Positions 33,215 through 42,250 of a stretch of 64,000 bases of DNA are shown piece after piece. The first letter of the stretch is position 1. Every line of letters begins with the position of its first letter. The translations under genes were made by a program, and so were the position numbers. Origin of the DNA: Parerythrobacter aestuarii. Lineage in GTDB: Bacteria > Pseudomonadota > Alphaproteobacteria > Sphingomonadales > Sphingomonadaceae. The notes beneath the pieces were generated by a model, which was not told the origin of the DNA, made no database searches, and was given only the letters and a program-made list of their open reading frames with translations. Where the stretch lies: contig NZ_JARBWD010000001.1 of the NCBI RefSeq assembly GCF_030140925.1, positions 434,001 through 498,000 on the forward strand. The letters are read 5' to 3'.

Positions 33215-35386
33215 ATGAAACACCGCATGACCGCTCTGATCGCTCTCGCCGCCAGCCTGGCCGCTGCCCCGGTGATGGCCAACGAGACCACCAGCCAAGA
33301 GGATACTGCCAGCGTGAGCAAGACCGCTCCCATTTCCCCGCCCAAGGCGGAAAAGCGCGACTACAGCTACACCCGCCACGGGATCACCATCGAAGATCCG
33401 TATTTCTGGCTCAAGGATCAGTCCTATCCCAAGGTCGATGACGAGGATGTGCTCGACTATGTGAAGGCCGAAAACGCCTGGTTCGAAGCGGCCATGGCCC
33501 CGCGGAAGGATTTCGTCGAAAGCCTGTTCGAGGAGATGAAGGGCCGGATCAAGGAAGACGACAGCTCGGTCCCGCAGAAGGATGGCGACTGGATCTACTG
33601 GACCGAATTCGAAGAGGGGAAGGAATACCGCAAGTGGTATCGTAAGCCCGCCGCGGGCGAGGGTGAGCCGTCGCTGATCCTCGACGAAAACGCGCTGGCC
33701 GAGGGCAAGGATTACTTCCGCCTTGGTGCGTTCTCCGTCTCCGACAATGGTCGATTCCTGGCCTATTCCACCGACGACAATGGCTCGGAACGCTACACCG
33801 CGCGGATCAAGGACCTTGAGACCGGCGAGCTGCTCGAGGATGTGATCCCGGAGACGCTCTCCGGGCTGACCTGGGTCGCCGGCGACAGCATGATCGCTTA
33901 CGGCAAAGCGAACGAGAACTGGCGTGTCGACAATGTCCGCCTGCACAGGATCGGCTCCGATGTCGCCGACGATGTCGAGATCTTCCGCGAGGAAGACGAG
34001 GGCTTCCGCGTCGGTGCAGGTCTGTCGGCGCAGGAAGACTGGTTGGTCATCGCTACGGGCGACAACGAGACCAGTGAAGTGCGGCTGGTGCGCGCCGACG
34101 ATCCGACCGGGGAGCAGATCCTCATAAAGGCGCGCGAAAAAGGCGTCGAATACGATGTCGATGTACGTGACGGCACGCTCTACATCCACACCAATGACGA
34201 CCACATCAATTTCCGGCTCGCCACCGCCTCGATCGATGCACCGGGCGAGTGGGAAACGCTGATCGCGGGATCGGACGAATTCTACCTGCAGGGATTCGAG
34301 CTGTTCAAGGATTTCTACGTCACCGAAGGGCGGCTCGACGGCCTGGACCAGGTCCAGCTGCGGTCTTACGACGACTCAGCCGACATCACGCCGATTGCCT
34401 TCCCCGAGGCGAGCTATGTCGCGGGCCTCTCCAACAATCCCGAATACGATGTCAGCAAGCTGCGGCTGACCTACGAGAGCATGGTCACGCCGGACTCGGT
34501 CTATGATTACGATGTCACCAACGGCTCGCTCGAACTGCTCAAGCAGCAGGAAATCCCCAGCGGTTATGATGCTTCGCTCTACACAACCGAGCGCCTGACC
34601 ATCACCGCGCGGGATGGCACACAGGTCCCGGTCAGCGTGCTGATGCGCAAGGATCGCCCCGCCGGGGCAGGCCCGCTCCACCTCTATGCCTATGGTGCCT
34701 ATGGCTATGCCGTGCCGCCGGGCTTCTCGACCACGCGCCTCAGCCTCGTCGATCGCGGGATGGCCTATGCCATCGCGCATATCCGCGGCGGGGACGACCT
34801 CGGGCGGCGCTGGTATTTGCAGGGCAAGCTCAACGAGCGCTGGAACACCTTCAACGACTTCGTCGACGTGGCGAAGGGGCTGATCGACAAGGGCTATACC
34901 GAGAAAGGCAAGATCACCGCCAGCGGCGGCTCGGCCGGGGGCGAGCTGATGGGCGTGATCGTCAACACCGATCCCGACCTGTGGGGCGCGGTGGTGAGCC
35001 ATGTGCCGTTTGTCGACGTCCTCAACACCATGCAGGACGAGAGCCTGCCGCTGACGCCGGGCGAATGGCCTGAATGGGGCAACCCGATTACCAGCAAGCA
35101 GTCCTTCGGCTACATCCTCAGCTACTCGCCCTATGACCAGGTCATTGCGCAGGACTACCCGCCGATGCTCGTCACCGCCGGGCTCAACGACCCGCGGGTT
35201 ACCTATTGGGAGCCGGCCAAATGGGTCGCCAAGCTGCGCGATACCAAGACCGACGACAATGTGTTGCTCCTGAAGACCAACATGGGCGCAGGCCACGGCG
35301 GCAAGTCGGGACGGTTTGCGTCGCTGTATGAGACGGCCGAGGAGTTCGCCTTCATCCTGTGGCAGCTGGGGTTGGTGGAGGAGTGA
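33215..35386 (+). CDS. S9A prolyl oligopeptidase / oligopeptidase B-like, with signal peptide
   Basis: A 723-residue serine peptidase with a signal sequence (MTALIALAASLAAAPVMA), a seven-blade beta-propeller and a C-terminal alpha/beta-hydrolase domain. The nucleophile Ser 573 lies in ASGGSAGGELMG, PFVDVLNTMQDE and PEWGNP follow, and the catalytic His is in MGAGHGGKSGR. This pattern is closest to oligopeptidase B, which cuts after basic residues in short peptides. The ATG at 33215 (MKHRMTALIALA) or 33227 gives the signal. The longer upstream frame overlaps the peptidase P gene and is rejected. Periplasmic placement is inferred from the signal peptide. Confidence 0.9.
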   Translation: MKHRMTALIALAASLAAAPVMANETTSQEDTASVSKTAPISPPKAEKRDYSYTRHGITIEDPYFWLKDQSYPKVDDEDVLDYVKAENAWFEAAMAPRKDFVESLFEEMKGRIKEDDSSVPQKDGDWIYWTEFEEGKEYRKWYRKPAAGEGEPSLILDENALAEGKDYFRLGAFSVSDNGRFLAYSTDDNGSERYTARIKDLETGELLEDVIPETLSGLTWVAGDSMIAYGKANENWRVDNVRLHRIGSDVADDVEIFREEDEGFRVGAGLSAQEDWLVIATGDNETSEVRLVRADDPTGEQILIKAREKGVEYDVDVRDGTLYIHTNDDHINFRLATASIDAPGEWETLIAGSDEFYLQGFELFKDFYVTEGRLDGLDQVQLRSYDDSADITPIAFPEASYVAGLSNNPEYDVSKLRLTYESMVTPDSVYDYDVTNGSLELLKQQEIPSGYDASLYTTERLTITARDGTQVPVSVLMRKDRPAGAGPLHLYAYGAYGYAVPPGFSTTRLSLVDRGMAYAIAHIRGGDDLGRRWYLQGKLNERWNTFNDFVDVAKGLIDKGYTEKGKITASGGSAGGELMGVIVNTDPDLWGAVVSHVPFVDVLNTMQDESLPLTPGEWPEWGNPITSKQSFGYILSYSPYDQVIAQDYPPMLVTAGLNDPRVTYWEPAKWVAKLRDTKTDDNVLLLKTNMGAGHGGKSGRFASLYETAEEFAFILWQLGLVEE

Positions 35387-35424
35387 CCTGGCCTCAAACA
35401 GCGAAGCGATAGGCCGATCAGACC

Positions 35425-35832
35425 ATGACCGAACCCTTCCGCCAGTCCTTCACCGCCGCACCCGAGCACATCGATGTGATGGGGCACGTCAACAATGCAG
35501 TCTGGGTGCAATGGGTGCAGGACATGGCGACCGCGCATTGGGATGCGGTTGCAGAGCCCGATCACGCGCGCGATTTCGTGTGGCTCGTGGTGCGGCACGA
35601 GATCGACTATCGCGGCAATATTTCCGAAGGCGAGAGCGTCACCGGCGAAACCTGGATTCCAGGCGACGCCAGGGGCGCGACTTCGGCGCGGCGGGTCGAT
35701 TTTCGCAACGATCAAGGCAAAGTAATCGTCTCTGCGCTCACGACCTGGGCCATGCTCGACCGGGAAACCCAGCGGCTGGTGCGCGTTAGGCCGGAAGTGA
35801 TCGCACCGTTCCGGGTCGACCAGGGGGAATAG
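35425..35832 (+). CDS. Hot-dog acyl-CoA thioesterase (4-hydroxybenzoyl-CoA thioesterase-like)
   Basis: This 135-residue single hot-dog domain has the family pattern HIDVMGHVNNAVWVQWVQD near the N-terminus, with the catalytic Asp in IDVMGHVNN, and VVRHEIDYRGNISEGESV after it. Members hydrolyse acyl-CoA thioesters in the cytoplasm. It starts 39 bp after the S9 peptidase and ends 3 nt before the flavin oxidoreductase, with which it is probably co-transcribed. The substrate cannot be named. Confidence 0.85.
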   Translation: MTEPFRQSFTAAPEHIDVMGHVNNAVWVQWVQDMATAHWDAVAEPDHARDFVWLVVRHEIDYRGNISEGESVTGETWIPGDARGATSARRVDFRNDQGKVIVSALTTWAMLDRETQRLVRVRPEVIAPFRVDQGE

Positions 35833-35835
35833 TCC

Positions 35836-37086
35836 ATGTCATCGTCACCGCTCTTCCAGCCGTTGGTGCTGCCCAATGGCAGCACGCTCAAGAACCGCCT
35901 GTGCAAGGCGGCGATGGAAGAGAACCTCGCGGTCCAGCCCGGGCAGACGCCGGGCGAGAAGCTGTTCACACTCTACGAACGCTGGGCGCGCGGCGGCGTC
36001 GGCATGATCCTGTCAGGGAATGTCATGGTCGATCCTTCCGCCATGACCGGGCCGGGCGCGGTGGTGCTCCAAAAAGGCACCGACCTCACCCCGTTCAAGA
36101 GCTGGGCGCAGATCGGCAAGTCGGGCGGCGGGCAGTTCTGGCTGCAGATCAGCCATCCCGGGCGGCAGATGTACAAGTCGCTGGGCGAGACGGCGGTGTC
36201 ACCGAGCGATGTCGCGCTCGATCTCGGCAAGTTCTCCGACCTGTTCGCGCCAGTGCGGGCGATCGAAGCAAACGAGATCGAAGACAAGATCGCCCGTTTT
36301 GCCGATACCGCAGAGCAGGCCGAAGCGGCCGGGTTTGACGGCGTCCAGATCCACGCCGCGCATGGCTATCTCGTCAGCCAGTTCCTCTCGCCACTGACCA
36401 ACAAGCGCGCAGACGAATGGGGTGGCAGCCTGGAGAACCGGGCGCGTTTCCTGCTGCGGATCGTCGAAGCGTGTCGGGCGCGGGTGAAACCCGGCTTCGG
36501 GATCGGAGTGAAGCTCAACTCGGCCGATTTCCAGCGCGGCGGCTTCGCCTTCGAAGACGCGCGGCAGGTGGTGGAGTGGCTTAATGGCAAGGGCGTCGAT
36601 TTCGTCGAGCTATCGGGCGGCAGTTACGAAAGTCCGGCGATGCAAGGCAATCCGCAGGAAGGCTCGACGGGGCAGCGTGAGGCATACTTTATCGATTTCG
36701 CCCGCGATATCGCCAAGGTCGCTGAGATGCCGATCATGGTCACTGGCGGGATCACGAAGCTGACGACAGCCGAAGAAGCGCTTACCGCCGACGACCACGG
36801 CTTTGGCGTTCAGCTGCTCGGCATTGCCCGGGCGATGGCGAGCGATCCGTTCTTGCCACGCCATTGGGAGGCAGGAGAGAACGCTGAGGTTGCGCTGCCC
36901 AAGGTCGGCTGGAAAAACACGCTGGCAGGCCTTGCCGTGATGGCGCTGACCAAGGCCCAGATCGAACGTATCGCCGAGGGCAGGAACCCAGGCAACGGCG
37001 GCGCGCCTGCCCTGGCGCTGGCGGCGGACCAGTATCGCACCGCGCGCCGCGCCAAGCGCTATCGCAAGTGGCGGACAACGTGCTGA
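35836..37086 (+). CDS. NADH:flavin oxidoreductase, old yellow enzyme family
   Basis: A 416-residue FMN-dependent TIM-barrel reductase. Visible motifs are the N-terminal LPNGSTLKNRLCKAAMEENLA block, QISHPGRQ, DGVQIHAAHGYLVSQFLSP with the substrate-binding His pair, and NKRADEWGGSLENRARFLL. It lacks the 4Fe-4S cluster and second domain of 2,4-dienoyl-CoA reductase, so it reduces activated alkenes or related compounds as a single-domain enzyme. It follows the thioesterase by 3 nt. Its 3' end is 12 bp from the convergent alanine dehydrogenase. Confidence 0.87.
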   Translation: MSSSPLFQPLVLPNGSTLKNRLCKAAMEENLAVQPGQTPGEKLFTLYERWARGGVGMILSGNVMVDPSAMTGPGAVVLQKGTDLTPFKSWAQIGKSGGGQFWLQISHPGRQMYKSLGETAVSPSDVALDLGKFSDLFAPVRAIEANEIEDKIARFADTAEQAEAAGFDGVQIHAAHGYLVSQFLSPLTNKRADEWGGSLENRARFLLRIVEACRARVKPGFGIGVKLNSADFQRGGFAFEDARQVVEWLNGKGVDFVELSGGSYESPAMQGNPQEGSTGQREAYFIDFARDIAKVAEMPIMVTGGITKLTTAEEALTADDHGFGVQLLGIARAMASDPFLPRHWEAGENAEVALPKVGWKNTLAGLAVMALTKAQIERIAEGRNPGNGGAPALALAADQYRTARRAKRYRKWRTTC

Positions 37087-37098
37087 AGAATCAGCTGG

Positions 37099-38217
37099 TC
37101 AGGCCAGAACGTCGCTGGTCGGTGTGTAATCATAACCCAGCTCGGTCGCGACTGCTTCATAGGTTACCTTGCCATCGTGGACATTGAGCCCGGCGGCGAG
37201 GTGCGCGTTTGCGCGCATGGCGTCCTTCCAGCCCAGCTCGGCCATGCGTAGCGCGTGCGGCAAGGTGACGTTGTTGAGCGCATAGGTGCTGGTGCGCGCG
37301 ACCGCGCCGGGCATGTTGGCGACGCAATAGTGAACAATATCGTCGACGACATAGGTCGGGTCGTCATGCGTGGTCGGGTGCGAGGTTTCGAAACAGCCAC
37401 CCTGGTCGATCGCCACGTCAACCAGCACTGCGCCGGGCTTCATCTGCTTGAGCAGGTCGCGGGTGACCAGCTTGGGGGCGGCTGCTCCCGGGATCAGCAC
37501 GGCCCCGATCACGAGATCGGCCTGGCACACCGCCTCTTCAAGGTTGGTCTTGTTGGAAAAGCGCGTGCTGGCGCGGGCTTCGAAGAAAGTGCCGACTTTC
37601 TCCAGAACTTCGGGATCGCGGTCGAGGATCTCGACATCGCCGCCGAGGCCGACCGCCATCTGCGCTGCGTTGAAACCGACGACACCGCCACCGATGACCA
37701 CGACCTTGCCCGGCAACACGCCCGGGACGCCGCCGATCAGGACACCGCGCCCACCATGCGCTTTCTCCAGCGCACTGGCCCCGGCCTGGATGCTCATGCG
37801 ACCGGCGACCTGGCTCATCGGCTTGAGCAGCGGCAAGGATCCGCGCGGGCCGGTCACGGTTTCATAGGCGATCGCGGTGACACCTGACTTGACGAGGTCG
37901 GCGGTCTGTTCGGGATCGGGAGCCAGGTGCAGGTAGGTATAGAGTATCTGGTCCTTGCGCAGCTTGGCACGCTCTTCAGCCTGTGGTTCCTTGACCTTCA
38001 CGACCATCTCGCACTCAGCGAAGATCGGATCCGGCCCATCGACAATCCTCGCGCCTGCCGCGCGGTATTCATCGTCGGTGGCCCCGATACCGAGCCCTGC
38101 GCCACTCTGGATCCACACTTCGTTGCCCCTACTGGCGAGTTCGCGCGCGCTCTCCGGCGTCAGCCCGACGCGATATTCGTGGTTCTTGATTTCCTTGGGG
38201 CAACCGATGCGCATCAT
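37099..38217 (-). CDS. ald: Alanine dehydrogenase
   Basis: Ald interconverts L-alanine and pyruvate plus ammonia with NAD+. The 372-residue protein starts [21 protein letters not shown] and carries the NAD-binding loop [21 protein letters not shown] followed by ILDRD. The catalytic Lys and His lie in VVKVKEP and [14 protein letters not shown] sits 4-5 nt upstream of the first of two adjacent ATGs. The length is typical (about 370). It is convergent with the oxidoreductase gene and divergent from the porin; no Lrp-type regulator is beside it. Confidence 0.94.
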   Translation of the reverse strand: MMRIGCPKEIKNHEYRVGLTPESARELASRGNEVWIQSGAGLGIGATDDEYRAAGARIVDGPDPIFAECEMVVKVKEPQAEERAKLRKDQILYTYLHLAPDPEQTADLVKSGVTAIAYETVTGPRGSLPLLKPMSQVAGRMSIQAGASALEKAHGGRGVLIGGVPGVLPGKVVVIGGGVVGFNAAQMAVGLGGDVEILDRDPEVLEKVGTFFEARASTRFSNKTNLEEAVCQADLVIGAVLIPGAAAPKLVTRDLLKQMKPGAVLVDVAIDQGGCFETSHPTTHDDPTYVVDDIVHYCVANMPGAVARTSTYALNNVTLPHALRMAELGWKDAMRANAHLAAGLNVHDGKVTYEAVATELGYDYTPTSDVLA

Positions 38218-38305
38218 GCGTCTCCTGGGGGATCGTGAATCGGGCAGGTCGTTACAAGTGTAACCAGTTTGCTGCAAGCACAGCCTATCACCGATTAGCC
38301 GGGGA

Positions 38306-38323
38306 TTGTCACAGTTCTGCAAT
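38306..38323 (+). promoter_or_regulatory. PHO-box-like direct repeat upstream of the porin
   Basis: TTGTCAC-AGTT-CTGCAAT has the 7-4-7 layout of a PhoB box, with 5 of 7 matches in each half to CTGTCAT. It lies 76 bp before the porin start. The weaker match is offset by the phosphate-porin context. Confidence 0.5.
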
Positions 38324-38399
38324 CTAGCCGTAGCGAAGCGGACACAATGGCGGCCTAACGGCACCGTGCTGTCTCACTTGCAACAGGAAGGTACGAATC

Positions 38400-39767
38400 T
38401 TGAGCAGACTGCTTTTGTGCACCGCATCGATCGCGGCAATCTGCACCTCAACCCCGGCGCTGGCGCAAGACGTTGATGCGTCTGCAGTGCTGGAAGAGCT
38501 GGCGACCATGCGTTCCCAGATGGAAACCATGGCTAACCGCATCCAGACCCTTGAAGGCCAGCTTGCCGCTGCCCAGTCGACGGCAGACGCCGCGACCGAA
38601 GCGGCTGCTCGCGCCGAAGAGAAGGCTGCCGAGAGCGTCGCCAAGGCTGATGCGACGCAGGTCAACTTCAAGGGCGCGCCTGAGATCAAGGGCAAGGGTG
38701 GCTGGAGCTTCAAGCCGCGCGGCCGCCTGCAGTATGACGCCGGCTTCGTTTCGGCGCCCGATTCGACCGGCCGCAGCGATGGCTTCGGCAACGAAGTTCG
38801 CCGTGCCCGCCTTGGCGTGCAGGGCGACATGCCGGGCGGCTTCGGCTACAAGTTCGAAATCGATTTCGCTGGTGGCGATGTCGCTATCACCGACGCGTTC
38901 CTCAGCTACGAAGATGGCGATCTCGAGGTCGCGATCGGTCAACAGAACAACTTCCAGAGCCTGGAAGAACTGACCAGCAGCCTGTCGATCTCGCACATGG
39001 AACGCGCGGCCTTCACCGATGCCTTCGGTTTCGAGCGCCGCGTTGGGGCATCGCTGACCTACACCCCCGGTGACGTGATCATCCAGGGCGGCCTGTTCAC
39101 CGATGCCATCGACGACTTGTCGAACAAGAACTGGGGTGCGGATGCCCGCGTGGTCTACGCTCCCAAGCTGGGCGACACCCAACTGCATGTAGGTGGCTCG
39201 GTCCACTATGCCGATCTCGAGCCCGGCTCGACGGTTCGCTATCGCCAGCGCCCGGCGGTCCACTTCACCGGCGAACGCTTCATCAACACCGGCAACCTCG
39301 GCGCTACCAGCGAAACCGGGTTCGGCGGTGAAGCGGCCATCATTCGTGGGCCTTTCCACGCCACCGGCGAAGTGTTCTGGCAGAATGTCAGCATGCCCGG
39401 CATGGCAGACCCGACCTTCTTTGGTGGTTATGCCGAAGTCGGCCTGTTCCTGACCAAGGGCGATACCCGTGGCTACAAGGGCGGCAAGTTCGACCGTATC
39501 AAGCCGAACAAGCCGGTCGGAGAAGGCGGCAGCGGCGCGGTGCAGATCAACCTGCGCTACGACCGGCTGGACCTGACCGACGCCGGCATCTTCGGCGGTA
39601 CGCAGGATGGCCTGCTGGCCTCGCTGATCTGGTCGCCGACCGACTATACCCGCTTCATGATCGGCTACGCCCACCTGATGTATTCGGACGCGGTCTATCC
39701 GGCGGCCGGCGGCGATACCTCCTACTCGGTCGACTCGCTCGGCGTGCGCGCGCAGATCGATTTCTGA
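38400..39767 (+). CDS. Phosphate-selective porin O/P-type outer membrane protein
   Basis: The 455-residue protein has a signal peptide ending ALAQ, an N-terminal helical stretch of about 50 residues (VLEELATMRSQMETMANRI) that probably trimerises, and a 16-strand barrel. The barrel starts FKPRGRLQYDAGFV and ends in aromatic SLGVRAQIDF, as OprP/OprO do. Such porins take up phosphate or polyphosphate. The start is TTG 38400, with AGGAAGG upstream; no ATG fits. It is followed by pstS, and both have PHO-box-like elements, so regulation by PhoB is likely. Confidence 0.88.
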   Translation: MSRLLLCTASIAAICTSTPALAQDVDASAVLEELATMRSQMETMANRIQTLEGQLAAAQSTADAATEAAARAEEKAAESVAKADATQVNFKGAPEIKGKGGWSFKPRGRLQYDAGFVSAPDSTGRSDGFGNEVRRARLGVQGDMPGGFGYKFEIDFAGGDVAITDAFLSYEDGDLEVAIGQQNNFQSLEELTSSLSISHMERAAFTDAFGFERRVGASLTYTPGDVIIQGGLFTDAIDDLSNKNWGADARVVYAPKLGDTQLHVGGSVHYADLEPGSTVRYRQRPAVHFTGERFINTGNLGATSETGFGGEAAIIRGPFHATGEVFWQNVSMPGMADPTFFGGYAEVGLFLTKGDTRGYKGGKFDRIKPNKPVGEGGSGAVQINLRYDRLDLTDAGIFGGTQDGLLASLIWSPTDYTRFMIGYAHLMYSDAVYPAAGGDTSYSVDSLGVRAQIDF

Positions 39768-39778
39768 TTAAGCCTGCA

Positions 39779-39796
39779 ATGTCATCCGGCTGTCAT
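39779..39796 (+). promoter_or_regulatory. Strong PHO box upstream of pstS
   Basis: ATGTCAT-CCGG-CTGTCAT matches the PhoB consensus CTGTCAT-N4-CTGTCAT at 13 of 14 conserved positions with exact 7-4-7 spacing. It ends 46 bp before the pstS ATG, and a -10-like TAGGTA begins about 6 bp downstream, where an activator-dependent promoter needs it. Confidence 0.85.
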
Positions 39797-39842
39797 GCCT
39801 GCTAGGTACGGGCAGCCGCAGATCCAAACCAAGGACTGAACA

Positions 39843-40895
39843 ATGAAACTGATGAAGACCCTTGCCCTGGCAACTGCTGCCAGCCTCGCTCTCACCGCCT
39901 GTGGCGAAACCGGCGGAGGCGGCACCCGCGAAAACATCCGCGCTGTCGGCTCCTCGACCGTGTTCCCGTTTGCCAAGCTGGTCGCAGAGACCTTCGCTCG
40001 CAACAATCCGCAGTTCACCTCGCCGCTGATCGAATCGACCGGCACCGGCGGTGGTATCGCGCTGTTCTGTGAGGGCGTTGGCCCGCAGTCGCCTGACATG
40101 GCCAATGCCTCGCGCCGGATGAAGGCCAGCGAGTTCGACACCTGCGCCAGCAACGGCGTGACCGACATCGTTGAAATCCAGGTCGGCCTCGACGGGATCG
40201 CTTTTGCCAGTGCCAAAGGCGGGATCAGCATGAACCTGACCCCGGACATGGTGTATCGCGCCATTGCCGCCAACCCCTATGGCGGGGAACAGGCGAATGA
40301 GACCTGGTCCGATGTCGATCCGTCGCTGCCCGACCTGCCGATCCTCGTTTACGGCCCGCCGTCGACGTCGGGCACGCGCGACGCGCTCAAGGAACTGATC
40401 CTCGAAGCGGCGTGCAAGCAGAACGACGAGATGAAGGCACTCAAAGAAAGCGACGAAGACGCCTACGATCGCACCTGCACTGAAGTGCGCTCGGACGGCA
40501 AGTATGTCGACCAGGGCGAGCAGGACAATCTGATCGTGCAGAAGATCCAGGGCAACCCGAACGCCGTCGGCATCTTCGGTTACTCGTACCTCGAAGAGAA
40601 CATGGACAAGCTCCAGGGCCTGAGCATGAACGGGGTCGAGCCGACCTATGAGAACATTTCGAGCTTCGAATATCCGGGTGCCCGCCCGCTGTTCGTCTAT
40701 GTCAAGAAGGCCCACGTCGGCGCCATCCCCGGCCTCGCCGAGTACCTGACCCAGTGGACCACCATGTGGGACAAGGGCGGCGAGCTGGCCAAGATCGGCC
40801 TCGTCGCTTCGCCTGATGAAGCCCGCGCTGAAGCCGTGACCAAGGCTACGCAGCAGACGCCGGTCCTGACCAAGGCCGACCTCGAGAAGAAGTAA
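39843..40895 (+). CDS. pstS: Phosphate-binding protein PstS-like, lipoprotein
   Basis: The 350-residue substrate-binding protein starts MKLMKTLALATAASLALTAC, so Cys 20 is probably lipidated. IRAVGSSTVFPFAKLVAETF and STGTGGGIALFCEGVG are the phosphate-binding loops of the PstS family, and PPSTSGTRDALKELILEAAC holds the Ser/Gly/Arg contacts. It binds phosphate in the periplasm for a PstCAB importer. No pstC, pstA, pstB or phoU lies next to it; a terminator follows instead. The strong PHO box ahead argues for phosphate-starvation control. Confidence 0.92.
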   Translation: MKLMKTLALATAASLALTACGETGGGGTRENIRAVGSSTVFPFAKLVAETFARNNPQFTSPLIESTGTGGGIALFCEGVGPQSPDMANASRRMKASEFDTCASNGVTDIVEIQVGLDGIAFASAKGGISMNLTPDMVYRAIAANPYGGEQANETWSDVDPSLPDLPILVYGPPSTSGTRDALKELILEAACKQNDEMKALKESDEDAYDRTCTEVRSDGKYVDQGEQDNLIVQKIQGNPNAVGIFGYSYLEENMDKLQGLSMNGVEPTYENISSFEYPGARPLFVYVKKAHVGAIPGLAEYLTQWTTMWDKGGELAKIGLVASPDEARAEAVTKATQQTPVLTKADLEKK

Positions 40896-40922
40896 GTCCA
40901 ACCCCTTGTTGGCCTTTTGACG

Positions 40923-40975
40923 GGGGCCGGGCAGGATGCCATTCGTGGTGACTGCCCGGCCCCTCTTGTTTTTCC
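40923..40975 (+). terminator. Rho-independent terminator after pstS
   Basis: A perfect 11-bp stem (GGGGCCGGGCA with TGCCCGGCCCC) and a 19-nt loop are followed by TCTTGTTTTT. It lies about 27 bp beyond the pstS stop and cuts pstS off from the FAH-family gene. Confidence 0.88.
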
Positions 40976-41014
40976 GACCGCGAGCCGCATGATGCGCGGC
41001 AAGGGAGGGGCAGA

Positions 41015-42250
41015 ATGGCAGGCAGGATGGCAAAGGGCTTGGCCGGGTTGCTTGCGCTGGGTGTTGTGATTGTTTTCGGCTTGTGGGTGACCTCACCCGA
41101 TCCCCGTGGAAATCCCGCCAGCTTTGAAGAAGCTCCCTTGGAGCCAGCGCTGGCCTCGCTCGACGAAGCCGTCACCCTGGCCCAGGTCGTGCGCGCCGAC
41201 GGTAGCGTGGCGACCTTGCTGGTGACAGGCTTCGATGTAACACAGGTACAGGTGGTCGATTTGTCCCGAGCAACGGGATCGGCCTCGTCCGACCCGTTTG
41301 CGGTCCTCGCCGCTGTTGCCGCCGACCGGCTGGAGGACCTGGCCGGCGGGGCAACGGAAACCCTTGCCATTGCGGACTTGCTGCCGGCGGGCGGGACAGG
41401 CGAGCGCCATCTCGCCACTGGCACCAATTTCCCCGAACATGCCGAGGAAGCCTCCAGCGGCGCGGTGTTCCAGTTCCCCAAGTTCGGCCAGCCTTCAGCG
41501 GCCAGAACCACAGTCGAGGGTCGCGACGATGTCCTGCTCGATTACGAAGTCGAGCTGTGCATGCGGTTCGATCGTCCTGTCGTATCGCTGGCGGATTTCG
41601 ATGCGGCCGTGAAGGGATTGTTCCTGTGCGGGGACTTCACTGACCGGGCTGCGCTCATTCGCCTGGTCGATCCCGACAATCTAGATTCCGGGCGCGGCTT
41701 CAGTGATGGGAAGAGTCGCCACGATTTCTACCCGACAGGGCCGTTCCTGGTCGTGCCGCGCGACTGGTCGGCGTTCGTGGCGAAAGAACGGATGATGACC
41801 CTCGTCAATGGCGAACCGCGCCAGGATGCGCGCGGGGGCGAGATGACGCTCGATTTCCGCGCCCTCGCCGAGAAGGCGCTTGGCGATATGGAGCGACCCC
41901 GCTTCCTCTATCAGGGCGAATATCATCGCCTTTCGCGAGAACCGCGCATCCTCGCCGACATGACCCTGATGTCCGGCACCGCCGAAGGGGTGATATTCAC
42001 CCCGCCGAGCCGTGGGGACATGATCGAAGGGGGCGTGGCTTACCTGCTGTCAGGTGCCTGGCTGTCTGGCGCAGATCCGGTCGCGTCGATCATCGAGACC
42101 TTCATTGCCAACGAGCTCGAGAGCGGCCATTTCCTCCATTCGGGGGACGCCGTGGAGTTCCGCTCATCGGGGCTGGGAACAATCCGGGTCGATGTGATCG
42201 AAGGGCCGGTTGGCGCGCCTATTGGCTCCGGGGTTGAGCCCAGCCGGTGA
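41015..42250 (+). CDS. Fumarylacetoacetate hydrolase-family protein with N-terminal membrane anchor
   Basis: The 411-residue protein begins with a hydrophobic helix (about residues 8-26), then ~100 residues of linker. A FAH-type domain follows: NFPEHAEE, PKFGQPSAARTTV, the metal-binding LLDYEVELCMRF with Glu-x-Glu, FSDGKSRHDFYPTGPFLV and RILADMTLMSGTAEGVIFTP. FAH enzymes cleave or hydrate beta-diketo acids and are normally cytosolic, so an exported or anchored form is unusual. AAGGGAGGGG precedes the ATG. It follows the pstS terminator, and its last 32 bp overlap the convergent DUF389 gene. The substrate is unknown. Confidence 0.78.
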   Translation: MAGRMAKGLAGLLALGVVIVFGLWVTSPDPRGNPASFEEAPLEPALASLDEAVTLAQVVRADGSVATLLVTGFDVTQVQVVDLSRATGSASSDPFAVLAAVAADRLEDLAGGATETLAIADLLPAGGTGERHLATGTNFPEHAEEASSGAVFQFPKFGQPSAARTTVEGRDDVLLDYEVELCMRFDRPVVSLADFDAAVKGLFLCGDFTDRAALIRLVDPDNLDSGRGFSDGKSRHDFYPTGPFLVVPRDWSAFVAKERMMTLVNGEPRQDARGGEMTLDFRALAEKALGDMERPRFLYQGEYHRLSREPRILADMTLMSGTAEGVIFTPPSRGDMIEGGVAYLLSGAWLSGADPVASIIETFIANELESGHFLHSGDAVEFRSSGLGTIRVDVIEGPVGAPIGSGVEPSR

